Positions 9,104 through 21,009 of a stretch of 64,000 nucleotides of DNA are shown piece by piece. Made by a program: the position numbers and the translations under genes. Position 1 is the stretch's first letter, and every line of letters begins with the position of its first letter. The notes below the pieces were generated by a model, which searched no databases, had not been told where the DNA came from, and saw only the letters and a program-made list of their open reading frames with translations. This DNA is from Psilocybe azurescens. Taxonomy: Eukaryota > Basidiomycota > Agaricomycetes > Agaricales > Agrocybaceae. The stretch lies in NCBI GenBank assembly GCA_023853785.1, contig JAJIRX010000742.1:1-64000 (forward strand), read 5' to 3'.

Positions 9104-12100
9104 ATGTTCCCGTGCAAGCATTGTCCAGAACAATTCAGTGCTATATCTGCTAGGGGTCTCACACAACACCAGACAAAATGTAAAGCTTTTCTGAAACATC
9201 AAGATGGGGCAAATCAACGCCGAAAAACAACCGCCGCTTCAACAAAGGTTAAACAAGCGAAACTCAAAGACCGCAAGGCGCGCTTGGGCTCTGCGACTTC
9301 AGGAGTAAGCTTTTTCTTTTTTCTTTTTTTTTGTTATAGTCGATAAATATAACGGTTTATCTAGGAAGTGTCCACTGCTGGATCGAGTACGAGTCATTTA
9401 GGAAATGTCGTACCCCATAACTTGGAGGATCAGGCAATGGATCAAGATCTCAGTGCTATCGAACCTCGCCACCTTCGCCTCCACCTCCTCTTGCAACCTC
9501 GACACCCCCACCACCTTCGTCTTTTTCACACCCTCCTCCCCAATTTACGCAGGCAGGTAGACCGAAGCGGAATTATCGGCTCCCTGCTCGATATGAGGAC
9601 ATAAATCCTGAGCCTTTGCCGCTCAAGATGAGCAGTCAACTGCAGTGTTGCCGCGCCTGCATTTGATTGTGCGCAATCGACTGCGGACTGCCACCAATTC
9701 TTTTGGCTTGCTGCGAGAATACCTTTACCGGCCTTCTTTGATCCCGACTCTTTATTCCCGAAGAAGAGCTTCACCAAGTTGGAGAACTTGACCCTATGTC
9801 CATGCCGCCACCGTCCCCAACCCCTGTCCATCGAAATGAATCAGTTGAAATGCTTATGAACTGGAAGGACTCTGGCACATACACCAAGTCAGATTCCGAG
9901 GTCAACCGTCTCGTAAACGATGTTCTTCTTGACCCCAATTTCAAGCTTGAAGATTTGAAAGGTTTCAACGCGGCGAGAGAGAATCAAAGGAGCGATGCCG
10001 CAGAGAAGAATTCCCCCTTTCCGACTCTTTTCAAATGGCCAACATCAACATTGAAGTTCCTTCGGGCACCAAAAGCAAACCGCCAGGCACATTTTCTGTT
10101 CCAGGATTGCTCTATCGGAAATTGACCGCTGTTATCCAAGCTGCATTCTCGTCGCCCCCTTGCTTCCCACTTCCATTTCTCGCCTTTCAAATTATTGCAT
10201 AGGTCTCCAAGTGGTGAAGAAGAACGGGTATTCTCTGAGGTCTACAACTCGGATGTTTTCATTGAAGAAAATGACAACGTGCAGCGTGCTCCTCTTCCTC
10301 CTGATGAGCCGGATTGCAAGCTAGAGAAGGTCGTAGCTGCCCTCATGTTCTGGTCTGACAGCACTCACCTTGCAAACTTTGGTACCGCAAAGCTCTGGCC
10401 AATCTATCTACTTTTGGGAATGTTTGAAATACATTCGTGGACAGCCAAACTCGGGTGCTTGCCAGCACATCGCATATATTCCTTCTCTTCCTGATTCATT
10501 CCAGGACTTTGCCGCCTCTTTCTGCAGTAAATGGGGCACGCAAAAAAGACCTCACAACGCATTGCCGACGAGAGCTTATGCATGGTGTCTGGAAATTTTT
10601 ACTAGACGCAGATTTCGTTCATGCATATAAATATGGAATGGTAGTCAAATGCGCTGACGGTATTTCGCGCCGGGTATACCCCGATTCTTTACATATTCTG
10701 CAGATTATCCTGAGAAGTAAGTGGATTCCTTTCTTTCAACGAACTGTTGAGTTAATCAATCCTTTTGACAGAGTTTTGCTTGCCACCATACGAGACAAAG
10801 GCCTTTGCCCGTGCCCTCGGTGTCTCGTTCCGAAATCAAAATTTGACCAGATGGGCACAAAGAATGACATTAAATCTCGACTTACAATGGCTCGTAAATA
10901 CCTTTTAGACAGCGTTCAAATTGCTCGGAATGCCATCTACAAGTCTGCAGTGGCCATCGCCGGTACCGCTGTCAATCGGCTCCTCAAGGCGACTTCTTCT
11001 GTCCCAACACTGGTGAGTCAAGTTCCCTGATATTCATTTATTCGAGCTTCATGTTTCGGTCTTAGAATGCCTTTATTGATAAAATTGGCTGCAATTTTGA
11101 CATCCCGCGGATGCTTGTTGTTGATCTTTTGCACGAGTTTGAGTTGGGTGTCTGGAAAGCGCTCTTTACCCACTTAATTCGAATTCTGTATGCTGTTGCC
11201 CCTGACGGCAGTTTGGTTGCTAAGCTGGATCAACGGTACGCCCACTCCAGCATTTTTATCTATTGAAAACTAATAAACTTTTCCGCATCGACAAGGTTTC
11301 GGGGTGTACCAACGTTTGGGTCAAGTACAATCAGACGATTTGCAACAAATGCCTCAGAGATGAAGAAACTCGCAGCGCGATTTTGAGGACCTATTACAGG
11401 TAAGACCAGCAATTCTGGCATGAAAGAAGAAAACGTTGAGTACTAACTTGTTCTTTAGTGCAGTATTCCAGTGTTTGAAGGACTTTTGCAAGAGCCATAT
11501 AATTCAATCCTCATGACGCTCTTATACCGAACAGCAGAATGGCATGCGTTTGCAAAACTTCGACTACATACCGAGAGTACTCTACAGCATCTTGAAGAGG
11601 TTACAACGGAGCTTGGGAAGTTAACACGGAAGTTTAGGGACACCACACAGTCCGCTTTTGCGACAGTCGAACTCCCAAAGGAAGCAGGGGCACGACAGAG
11701 GCGCCAGATGTCTGGCAAGGGGAAGGAGAAAGCTGTGGCAGGTAATACATCCAGCAAGAAATCCAAAACCCTGAATCTCTTCACTTACAAATGGCATGCG
11801 CTCGGAGACTACGTTCGTGCTATCCGCCTTTTGGTGGAACGGATGGGTTTTCAACCCAAGTCGTCAGTAATTTCTCTCTATGTATTTTATTTATTCTTAC
11901 TTTTTAATCAACAGGGTGAACTTGCTCATAAAGTCGTTAAGCGCATGTATGGATCGACAAACAAGCGCAATGCCGAGCGCCAAATTGCTAAGCGTTATAA
12001 AAGGCTTGAACGTGCTCGTTTGGCCTTTGATATGAAGCGGCTTCACGGCCATACCAAGCAGAAAACAACAGGTCACGTCAACAACCAACCGGATGGTGAC

Positions 12101-13290
12101 CCAGAGCTGAGATACTATATCTCTCCGTCTAAAAGTCACCCTCAGGATATCCGTGGCACCCTGCGCAATAACAGGAGCGACCCTGCTTATCATGTACGTT
12201 TTCTCGATTAACGCTTTTGTGATTTATAACTCATGGACTTACTGAGACTTTGAAGAAATTTTTACCGAAGCTTCAAGATCATTTATTAGGACGACTAACC
12301 GGCCGTGAATTTGATGCCGACATGCACGAAGAATTCACGGATTTAGATCGCAACTCCATACGCTTTGTCGGAAACAAGATTTATTCTGTTCAGACATGCC
12401 GCATCTATTACACTAGCTACGACTTACAGCGGCAGTGGGACACTGTCCGCCCTCATTCACACCCAGATATTATGCTGCGCTCTCCTATTAACGTAGGAAG
12501 GTGCTGAACCCTACTGGTATGCGAGAGTCATTGGAGTCTACCATGCCAACGTTTGGGCTGAGAATCCAGTGATTCCTGATGCCAAAACCGTCAAACGCAT
12601 GGATTTTCTTTGGGTCCGTTGGTTTGGCGAGGAACCCGGCTATCGTTCAGGATTTCGTCGAGCACGCCTACCCAAAATTGGCTTTGTAGAATCCACAGAT
12701 GAATTTGCTTTCAGTTTTGTTGATCCTGCTATTGTAGTGCGCGGTTGTCACTTGATTCCGGCCTTTGAAGCTGGTCGGAGTCCTGATCTCCTTCCTTGGC
12801 CCTGTAGCATTGCTCGATGCCTTGATTCTGACAATAAAGAAGACTGGTTAAACTTCTACGTAAACATGTGAGTGGACGTCAGGTGGTCCCTGCTTTGATG
12901 TATTACTAACAGCTGAATACTCTCAGTTTTGTTGATCGAGATATGATTATGCGTTACTTTGGTGGTGGCATCGGTCATTTGAAGAATACCCCTCAGCAGG
13001 AAGCACCCGGATTTGATTCCATTGACCCAAGCTCTGAGGAAATGGAAGTGGAAGAAGAGGATGACGAAGATGACCCCTGTAGCGCCATGAATGAGGATCT
13101 GGAACTGGAAGGAAATGAAGACGACAACGACGATGATGACGAAGAAGATGACGAAGACGACAACGATGAAGATAATGATGATGATGATGAAGGTGGGGAC
13201 CAAAGCGATGGGGATGAGGTCCATGATTTTGGTTGCAGTGGTGATGAGGAAGAGGAAGGAGAAGAGGATTATGGCTACGCCTCACTGTAG
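9104..13290 (+). pseudogene. Plavaka-type DNA transposon, broken transposase
   Basis: Begins MFPCKHCPEQFSAISARG (Met at 9014 is an alternative) with C2H2-like CxxC...HxxxxC spacing. It then gives MPPPSPTPVHRN, a VSDSTHLANFGTAKLWPIYL-like core at about 10350-10410, an LCPCPRCLVPKSKF zinc-knuckle-like motif near 10800, LLHEFELGVWKALFTH near 11125, and MDFLWVRWFGEEPGYRSGF near 12600. It ends in an almost pure Asp/Glu tail to 13290. This order matches the Plavaka transposases described in Agaricomycotina. Frame changes near 9622, 10010, 10160, 10420, 10530, 11375 and 12500 separate exons that otherwise splice well (introns near 10717-10771, 11014-11066, 11238-11297 and 12869-12927), so this copy cannot encode an active protein. 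No terminal repeats or target duplication were found. Confidence 0.75.
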
Positions 13291-13502
13291 CCTATTTATG
13301 TTGACCTACACACCCGGCTCACTTGGAAATTTTACGCCTATGTCAAGAATATTTCACTATGATAATTAAATATAATTTGTATGCCATATTGTGCCCATCT
13401 CATATCCTGCGTACAACCCTGCTGAAGGACGATGATGAGTTATAAATTGTCTAACATCTGACATGCATATTATGATTTTTTTGGTGAACCTGGCAGCCAC
13501 TT

Positions 13503-13664
13503 TACAATCTAATTATATTGTCTTTGCCATATTATATTTGCTTTACGTTACAGAAACAATATTGTACCCAATCTATAAACCGTTTAACATCTTACATGAC
13601 CTTGCAATCTAGTTATAATGTACTTATCATATTATATTTACTTTATATTACAAAAATAATATTA
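13503..13664 (+). repeat. Direct repeat in AT-rich spacer
   Basis: About 60 bases at 13503-13561 (caatctaattatattg through acaatattgt) recur at 13606-13664 with substitutions. The intervening aacatcttacatgac resembles aacatctgacatgc at 13454, so there may be two to three degenerate units of ~105 bases. The surrounding 13291-13844 stretch has no gene. Confidence 0.6.
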
Positions 13665-13844
13665 TATGTCATAGATATATGGTTATGAGCTGATATCTGC
13701 GTGTTATAATGATGTGACAGGTTTGTAAATGTCGTATTGCTAAATAGGATTTGTCCTGCTTTCCTGATGTGAGATATAAATAGCCCATCGGGAAAAAAAG
13801 TAAATGATGTAAGGTCTATTCTCTGGCATTCAACCGTGGAAGCT

Positions 13845-14911
13845 GACTCACTATATACAGCGATTTGCGCGCAGGCTATGGTTGGATGGGGCGAGGTAAC
13901 TGGAAGGTCGATGTTGCCTAAAGGTATCACCTCCGATTCTTACGGTTGTTCAATAGAATTAATCTTTCCTCTGCTACTAGTCTACGACTGGGATAATGTA
14001 CCGGCAGACACGATTATTTGCGACGTTGGTGGTGGAAATGGACACGCCACTCTCCGACTTATGAAAGAATTTCCCAAGCTGAAGGTCGTTCTGCAAGATT
14101 TACCAGCAGTGATTCAGCAAGGAAAGGAAGTAAGTGCAAAGTATGTCATAGTGTATATATTTAAAAAAAATCCAGTATTGGCTTGCGGAGTACCCAGAAG
14201 CGGTCGAAAAACAACGCATACAATTCGCTGGAGCTTGACTTCTTTGTCGGACAACCTGTGGAGAACTGCGACTTATACTATGTGAGGTTTCTCATTGTCT
14301 GGAATGATACTGATAAGTCAATGGGAGTATTAGCTGCGACATGTCCTGTAGGTCAACATCTTTGTATGTCTCTATCTCTCTGGCTCACCGATCATGTTAC
14401 AGTCATGATTGGCCAAATGCGGAATGTTTAGCTATCCTCAGGAATATCCGCAAGTCAATGAGCCATGGTAGTCGCCTTCTCATTCGTAAGAAATAGGACA
14501 TCACTGGATAGCGACCCATTGGTTTATCTAACGTTTTTAGATGAATTCGTAATTCAACATGCAGTCAGAGATCCCAACGCAAATACTTCTGCAACAGATG
14601 AGGTGAATTATACACTGGAGCTTCATCAACAACTTCTCATCCAGACGACTTGATATAGGCACCAGAGCCCCTCCTGGCCAACTACGGAGTAGCTCGAATC
14701 CGCAAATACAACCAAGATCTCAACATGATGATTTTGTTGAACAGTCAAGAGCGGACTCTACAGGACTTCATCACTCTTGGGTGCGTACTTAAAAACCAAT
14801 AACAGAACTCTGAATATTCATGCACTAATCTTCAGCGAGAAGTCGGGATTTAGGCTCGAAAAACTTTGGGATTCCGGTGAGGCAGGGCTGATCGAATTCA
14901 GCACGGCTTGA
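13845..14911 (+). pseudogene. O-methyltransferase 1, 5'-truncated
   Basis: Only the catalytic C-terminal domain of a SAM-dependent plant/fungal-type O-methyltransferase remains. It contains QAMVGWGEVTGRSMLPK, the SAM-binding motif ICDVGGGNGHATLRL, the catalytic-type LRHVLHDWP (assembled across two introns near 14282-14402), and a C-terminus ending GLIEFSTA. The N-terminal dimerisation region present in the neighbour at 16568 is absent; the sequence upstream is AT-rich repeat. A two-base insertion near 13867 and a one-base insertion near 14233 also break the frame. Intron positions match those of the neighbour, so the two arose by tandem duplication of genomic DNA, not retroposition. Confidence 0.8.
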
Positions 14912-15009
14912 TACAGTTACTGCGCCCGATGCTTGGAAATAATAATGTCACTTTTGATCGTGTTATATTATCCTAGTAGCACCTTGTTGATAAATCTGGA
15001 CCTAGAGAA

Positions 15010-15490
15010 CAGATAAGATATCTCAGTCTAAAATAAGAGCAACAGCCCCCAACACTACGCCCTGGTGTCGAGACAGTTTGCCCAATCAGAGTCCGTGAAG
15101 CCGAGGGAGGTTGATATCATATTTTACTCCAAGAGTTAGCTTTAATTCGCGTGTGCCTTTTAAATATCGGATGGTGCGGATTGCTGCATTCCAGTGTGAA
15201 TAAGAATATGAGTCCAAATATTGTGATAGTTGTTGAACGGAGTAGGCGATATCGGGACGTATTCCAATTGCCAGATATAGTAGGCAACCAACTAGGGACC
15301 AATAGGGTAGTTTTGGTAGTTGGGCGGCCCGTTCCTCCTCGGAGGATTTGCGATAGACAAAAAATTGTCGACATGGACGCCAGCTATGACGGGCCAGGCT
15401 TGCATCCCGCAAAGATAATTGTGAAAGATGAACCAGTCATTCTGGACTTCAAAAAAAAACCAGAATATGAGAAGCATTCGGAGCAAAACA
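15010..15490 (-). mobile_element. Ty1/copia retrotransposon fragment
   Basis: The minus strand encodes part of a copia-type polyprotein between reverse transcriptase and RNase H. It reads YWSLVGCLLYLAIGIRPDIA, then YSVQQLSQYLDSYSYSHWNA, RYLKGTRELKLTLG, and a frame-shifted LGFTDSDWANCLDTR. No LTRs, integrase or gag are visible, so this is a short dead remnant between two O-methyltransferase copies. Confidence 0.85.
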
Positions 15491-16567
15491 TCTGAAATTA
15501 TCTATGAGTGATCCAAGCTGTAGATCGCATCGTAATACAATCTTTTCCAATCAATGATCAGTGGAAGTCACAAGGACGTCTTGTGGGATAGTGAAGCTAT
15601 TCTTAAGTGAGTTTTCAACAATATTCCAAACTCTAACGGGATAGCTTTAAGTGGTTGGACATACCTAGTCATCCAGTGAATGATCGTCCAAATCGAAATT
15701 CTCGATATTCATAACATCATAATTATACTTCATATTGATTTTAATAATGGATCTTTTAGTGTCCCCTACCTTATTGGCCCAATGGGCGTACCAACGCTTC
15801 CAAAGAACATCAGAATATAGGCAAGAATGGGACGAAATATTGGATTGCCTGATAGTCCGAGAAAGTGGATCTACTATCACTGACTAGGACGTTTGATATG
15901 TGACCATGACTAAGTACTAAAGCCTTTATCCAAAATCTCACTCAGCGTTCTTTTCCTGATGAGTTGGTTAATCAAGCAAGCATGTACTCAAGATATTTCC
16001 CATGGTAGAAGGAGGTGTGGTGACAACGTAAAACAGTCAGACGAAATACACACGCGAGGCTGCCGAGGCTTTAACACTGTTTAAAAATACACCACTGACC
16101 TCGACCTACAACGGACCTTCAGTGATTGCGATTGCATTTTTATGTGGGAAATACCTTTGATGTGGACAATCCATTCAGATGCAGAATAAAGGAAGCCTAC
16201 TGTGTAAGCCGATAGTCCCTATCATTTCAAATGTGGATTCCTCACTGTGAACCAAGTATCTATTTGACATCTGATCAAGTACGAGTAGAAACAGGTGGAC
16301 ATTTCGACGTTGGCATTGTGATATTTGTTCCTTCAAGCCGTGAAATACGAGCCGTTTTTGGTGGTCGTGTATGAGCGAATTGTTAAGCTAACTATGGGTC
16401 TAATGTCAGCATAATAATTTAAGCTGCGGGCGCCTCTCTACAATTTGCTCTTATAAACACGGCATATAGAACCCTGCGAAACAATTATAAGGACGGATAC
16501 CTCGACGAATTTTACCGCAATCCAGTCCCTCATTCCTCACCTGGGCTTAAAATCCAAGAAAAACGAT
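15491..16567. other. Spacer without recognisable gene
   Basis: AT-rich. The only sizeable frame (minus strand, 15665-15880, 71 codons) has no recognisable domain. It contains the upstream region of the second O-methyltransferase, with a possible TATA-like tataaac near 16452. Confidence 0.4.
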
Positions 16568-18680
16568 ATGTCAGCACCAATCGCCACTCCCTATAATGGG
16601 ACAGCTGAGATTACAGCCCTTACAAGTCTGATCAACTCCGCAGTGCAGGACATCGCGAATGAATATTCAAAGGAGGGACATTCCATTCCGTCACTTCATT
16701 CAACCGAGCCCGGACCATTCGATGCACCCCACCTTGTTTCTCCCATATTGGCCAGAGCAATTCAGACCGTTGAGGCAGCATGCGCCCAGCTGAGCTTCAC
16801 CGTCGCAAATCCAGGACATGTGATAACGAATGTAAGTGCTCAACAGATGACACGATGGATGGGTGCTATTCTCTAACTTTCTTTGTACATAGAAATCGTA
16901 CGGGGCAAGCATCGACATATTGTGATCTATGGTTCATTACTTATCGATTGGTATCTTGTCAGTACGAGGAGTCTGCGTGCATGCTGGTTGCCACGAACGC
17001 AAAGATAGCAGATAGGCTCATCGGAAAGCCTGAGGGCCTAGCAATCAAGGGAATTAGCCAGCCAAGCTGGTCTCGATGCCGGAAAACTGGGCAGAATTTT
17101 ACGAATGTTGGCAACCAAACATTGCTTCGAAGAGGGTTAGTCTGATATATTTGTTCCCATGGCCATACGTCCTGATGAGAAATTTTAGTCAAACCTAATG
17201 TGTTCGCCAACAATCGCCTGAGTATGCAATTAGTGTCAACGAATCCTGTATCCGGTCTTGTAGGACACATGTATGTGACTCAGCTATAGGACTTCGAGAA
17301 TACAAATCTGATTCCAACCACACTGTTAGGACGGATGAAGCTTTCAAAGCAGGATTGTATCTGAATGAGACCCTCACTGACCCCAAGACCGCGTCTTCTA
17401 CGTCGCCTGATGATTCACCCTTTCAACGTGCACATGGCACCTCGTTGTTTGGCTACTACACAACCGTAAGCCTTCTTTGTATCATTGTAACGCTGGCACT
17501 TCATTAAGCATTAAACAACAGACAAAGGGCAAGAAAGTTAATGATGCACGTACCATTTATTTGACATAAATTTCTGTGGTCTAACACGCGCCATCGTAGC
17601 GCTTTGCCCAGGCTATGGTAGGGTGGGGTGAGGTAACCGGAAAGTCAATGCTACCAAAAGGTGAGCGATGAAATTTCGGCGTATTATAGATTGTGATTAT
17701 CCTTCTTGCTATTAGTTTACGCCTGGGACAAGGTTCCGGAGAATGCCACTATCTGCGACGTTGGTGGTGGGAATGGACATGTTACGCTCGGGCTGATGAA
17801 AGCTTTCCCTAAACTGAAGGTGGTCCTCCAGGACTCCCCGGCTGTCGTCGAGCTGGGAAGAGAGGTGAGCGAGGAGTAAACCCGTAGAAATAATAGCAAT
17901 TGATCATACTCCCTTGAAAGTATTGGAAGACGCAATATCCTGAAGCCATTGAGAAGCAACGCGTTCAATTTACATCAATCGATTTCTTTGTCGATCAGCC
18001 GGTGCCGAATTGTGATTTCTACTATGTGAGTCACCTCATGGGTTTTTGAAGCTTCAAGCGTCTCGAGTCTCATGTTTATTGTGTGCAATTAGCTGCGACA
18101 TGTTCTGTAAGAATTTCTTCCTGCACTTACCAATCTATATGGTTAAGGATAATCATAGTCACGATTGGCCGACGTCGGAGTCACTGAAGATCCTGGGCAA
18201 CATCCGAAAAGCTATGGGTGCAAATAGTCGTCTCCTCATTCGTGGGCTTATGACTTATGTCTGATAATATTGTGCCTGTCTCATATCTGCTTTTACAAAC
18301 CTGTAGATGAATTTGTTCTTCAACACGCTGTCAGAGATCCTGATACAAGTGCATCTATCGTCGAACAGGTCTGCATTGATCAAAACTTATGATAAATTCT
18401 TTAGTAAATATTTTGAAACTTTTGATAGGCCCCTGAGCCTCTCTTGGCTAACTATGGAATGGGAAGAGTTCGGCTCTATCAGCAGGATCTCAACATGATG
18501 ATACTTCTAAACAGCAAAGAACGAACACTTCAGGAATTTGTAGATCTCGGGTACGTCTTCTTTTAGCCTCAAAGTGTGGTTATGGTTACAAAGAAAATTT
18601 GTAGGGAGAAATCCGGGTTCAGGTTCGAAAAGATCTGGACATCTGGGGAGGCGGGTCTAATCGAGTTTAGAGCGACGTAA
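16568..18680 (+). CDS. O-methyltransferase 2 (one-base frameshift)
   Basis: SAM-dependent O-methyltransferase with full domain order. The N-terminus is MSAPIATPYNGTAEITALTS; the helical dimerisation domain includes NAKIADRLIGKPEGLAI and LGRILRMLATKHCFEE. These are followed by TDEAFKAGLYLNETLTDPK, the SAM motif ICDVGGGNGHVTLGL, LRHVLHDWP with the presumed catalytic His, and the C-terminus GEAGLIEFRAT before TAA. Roughly ten short introns are inferred, several at the same places as in copy 1. The first intron is unusually long (~130 nt, 16833-16962). One extra G in the run at 17049-17051 shifts the frame between AIK and ELASQAGLD; otherwise the gene reads through. Such enzymes methylate small phenolic or polyketide hydroxyls in the cytosol; the substrate cannot be inferred. 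Confidence 0.75.
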
Positions 18681-19139
18681 CCTATTCTTTTACTTAGTTA
18701 TTTCACATCAAGGGGGCACGTTTTCTGCGTTATATCTCTTGTAGTTGCTCCTTGGACTTTTCCATAGTCTTTGATATACCCATTGACCGTAACCTTTGGC
18801 TCTGTGGCCTTCACAAGAACGACGCAGTTTCGACTTACCTCCACGTGATGAGAAACTTTCATCAAAATTTCTTGCTCAATGTTTGTATGCGTTGGGCACT
18901 GATGTTCAACGTTCAGTACCACACTATTCAGATGTAAGCTCGGTTCCTGGAACCAGTCGATATCTCACTCAAAGCACTTCCAAGACTTGACGCGACCTCA
19001 TATCGAAACCGGATGTTGCACCTTGGTTTCACTGGAGAACTGGGCCCATCTGACGTGATCAAGGATTCAAACTTCAAGGTAAGCGTATATTTGATTATAA
19101 TTTATCATAGATATTGCAGACGGCGCAGAGAACTCGACG
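18681..19139. other. Gap between converging O-methyltransferases
   Basis: The plus strand has short open stretches (for example LSSKFLAQCLYALGTDVQRS near 18855) that look vaguely coding, and a possible donor site near 19079. No family is recognised. It may be a gene remnant. Confidence 0.25.
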
Positions 19140-21009
19140 CTAGGAAACTGGAGACATTGGTTCGGCAACCAGATATCCAAATTGCGAGTTTACTATCCTC
19201 TTGATATCGACGACTCTCCACCCAGCCTGTCCGGCGAGCTTGATTTGATGATCTAGTGTACGTTCCTGCCCGTTCAATAACACCTCCATCTGTTCAGTGA
19301 GCTTTAGGTGAGGCATTCAAATTTACTCCATAGCCATGAATTCTGACCGTCATATCAATGAAGTAGGCGTTGAAAGAGGCTTTGCCCATGTTAGTCAACA
19401 ACGGACGTGGAGTGACCGGTCCTGTAAGATGAGCCTCTATTTGGGGTATATGCTCAGGCGTTGTGCATGCATAAGGCATGATGTAATCTGCCAGCACTAG
19501 ATGAGTTGAATCGCTAGCTGCAGCGCGTAGGTTCTTCAAAATTTCCACAACCGAATTGTCTGGCCAGTCATGGCAAATGGTTCGCACCAAGAAGACTGAT
19601 GGGCTTATAATTGGCTGAGGCGTGAAGAAGTCATGAGCTAAGGCTATAGGTAAGCATTTTGCAGGTTCACATGAGGCTCAAACTCTCCTTTGAATGAAAC
19701 ACGGTCATTGCCCAATCCCTCTGGGTACGCCTTTTCCCAATGCTGTGGCATCTTGTAGTATCAGGGGCACAAAATTTGACTTCGGTTTTCATTGAACACT
19801 CGCCTCTTTCCCTTGCATCACAACATTTTCGCGATCTTGAATGACAATACGAAGGTTGGGATAGGTGCGTGCCAGTATCATTGAAGGGGCACCTAATCCT
19901 CCACCAACGTCGACGACTACACCTCTATTGCCTATCGATTGCCAGTCATAGCCTTCAAAGACAATGTCATGACTGTGAACATTCAGCGTTTATAGCGACG
20001 TACCGTGCAAAATGGTCGTCGGTGGATCCCACAACGATGTTCCCTGGATGCAAGCACCATACCTAGCAAAACGATATGCGTTGTCCTGGTTCTCGAGCCA
20101 TGCGAAGTAAACCTGATCTGTAGACATGGCTTTCTGCAGTGCTGCGCCCGTTGCCAAGAACTTTTTTCCAGTTTTTTATCTTCAAGATTCTCCAATAAGT
20201 AGCTTGATGCCTTGAAGACTTCATCCGTGCTGCGCATGCTCGTATGAGAACTGGGCAGCGGTGCAGAAAGGTACTCACAATGTTCCTATGTATCCCGCGG
20301 CCGCCGATGATCCTCCAAAATACTTCGATTCAGGTCTAAAGCAAGTTAAGTTATTACTATATGCAGTATTCGGCAGAGGGTCTTACGCAGTAATGATCTC
20401 TTCTAGGCTTTTTTGCGTTGCAAAGTAAGAAGAAACTCGGTTGTTTGCGAACACGTTGGGTTTGACTTCTTTGAAGATGTGATGGGTTGCTAAGACCCTC
20501 AGGACTCGGGCTAATTATGCAGGTGAGATGATTCAAACTCAGGGAGAAAGCAAACTATGCACCTAGCTTACTAGGTTCTATGTCAACCTTGGTAGCTATT
20601 TGAACAACACCAAGGCCTTCGGGACCAGCATCCCGAAGCACTTCGGGAATGTTCAATTTCTCAGAGACACGAAGGCAAGTTGAGAGGTGATACTAGCAAT
20701 ACGTGGGATCAGCCATTTTCCTGACCAAATTTGTTGTTCGACAGGAAGAATACGTACCGCGCTGGACGCATCCGCTAGAGTGAGGAAGGGGTGTCGAACG
20801 GTTGAAAGCAGCTGGTAGGAAGCCGCAATGACTAGATCAATCGTTTTCCCGATCTCGGGATGCAAAGTCAAGTTTTCTGCTTCAGCGTCTCTGTTGTAAG
20901 GCTCGTCTAAGGCGGGAAATTGAAGTGATTTTGACTCATATGCTGATTCAAGGTCATCCAAGGAGCTGTTTATGATAGACCGTAGAAGTTTGATGTTTTC
21001 CAGCGTCAT
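19140..21009 (-). CDS. O-methyltransferase 3 (one-base frameshift)
   Basis: Reads from MTLENIKLLRSIINSSLDDL (start 21009) through the dimerisation domain (RVSEKLNIPEVLRDAGPEGL, LRVLATHHIFKEVKPNVFAN) and TDEVFKASSYLLENLED. It continues with a SAM site VVVDVGGGLGAPSMILA and a CHDWPDNSVVEILKNLRA segment with the catalytic-type HDWP, and ends at TAG 19140-19142 after YLVAEPMSPVS. Introns are at about 20694-20756, 20525-20577 and 20341-20386, among others. A T run (20172-20177, plus strand) one base short shifts the frame between LED and KKTGKKF. It is clearly more diverged from copies 1 and 2 than they are from each other, and faces them. The open frame continues ~650 nt upstream of 21009, but that extension matches no part of the family. 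Confidence 0.7.

Noticed and set aside
12856..13224. Minus-strand hydrophobic frame with repeated Val/Ile/Phe
   Set aside because: Complement of the Asp/Glu-rich tail of the Plavaka protein; GAN/GAT codons read as hydrophobic residues on the other strand.
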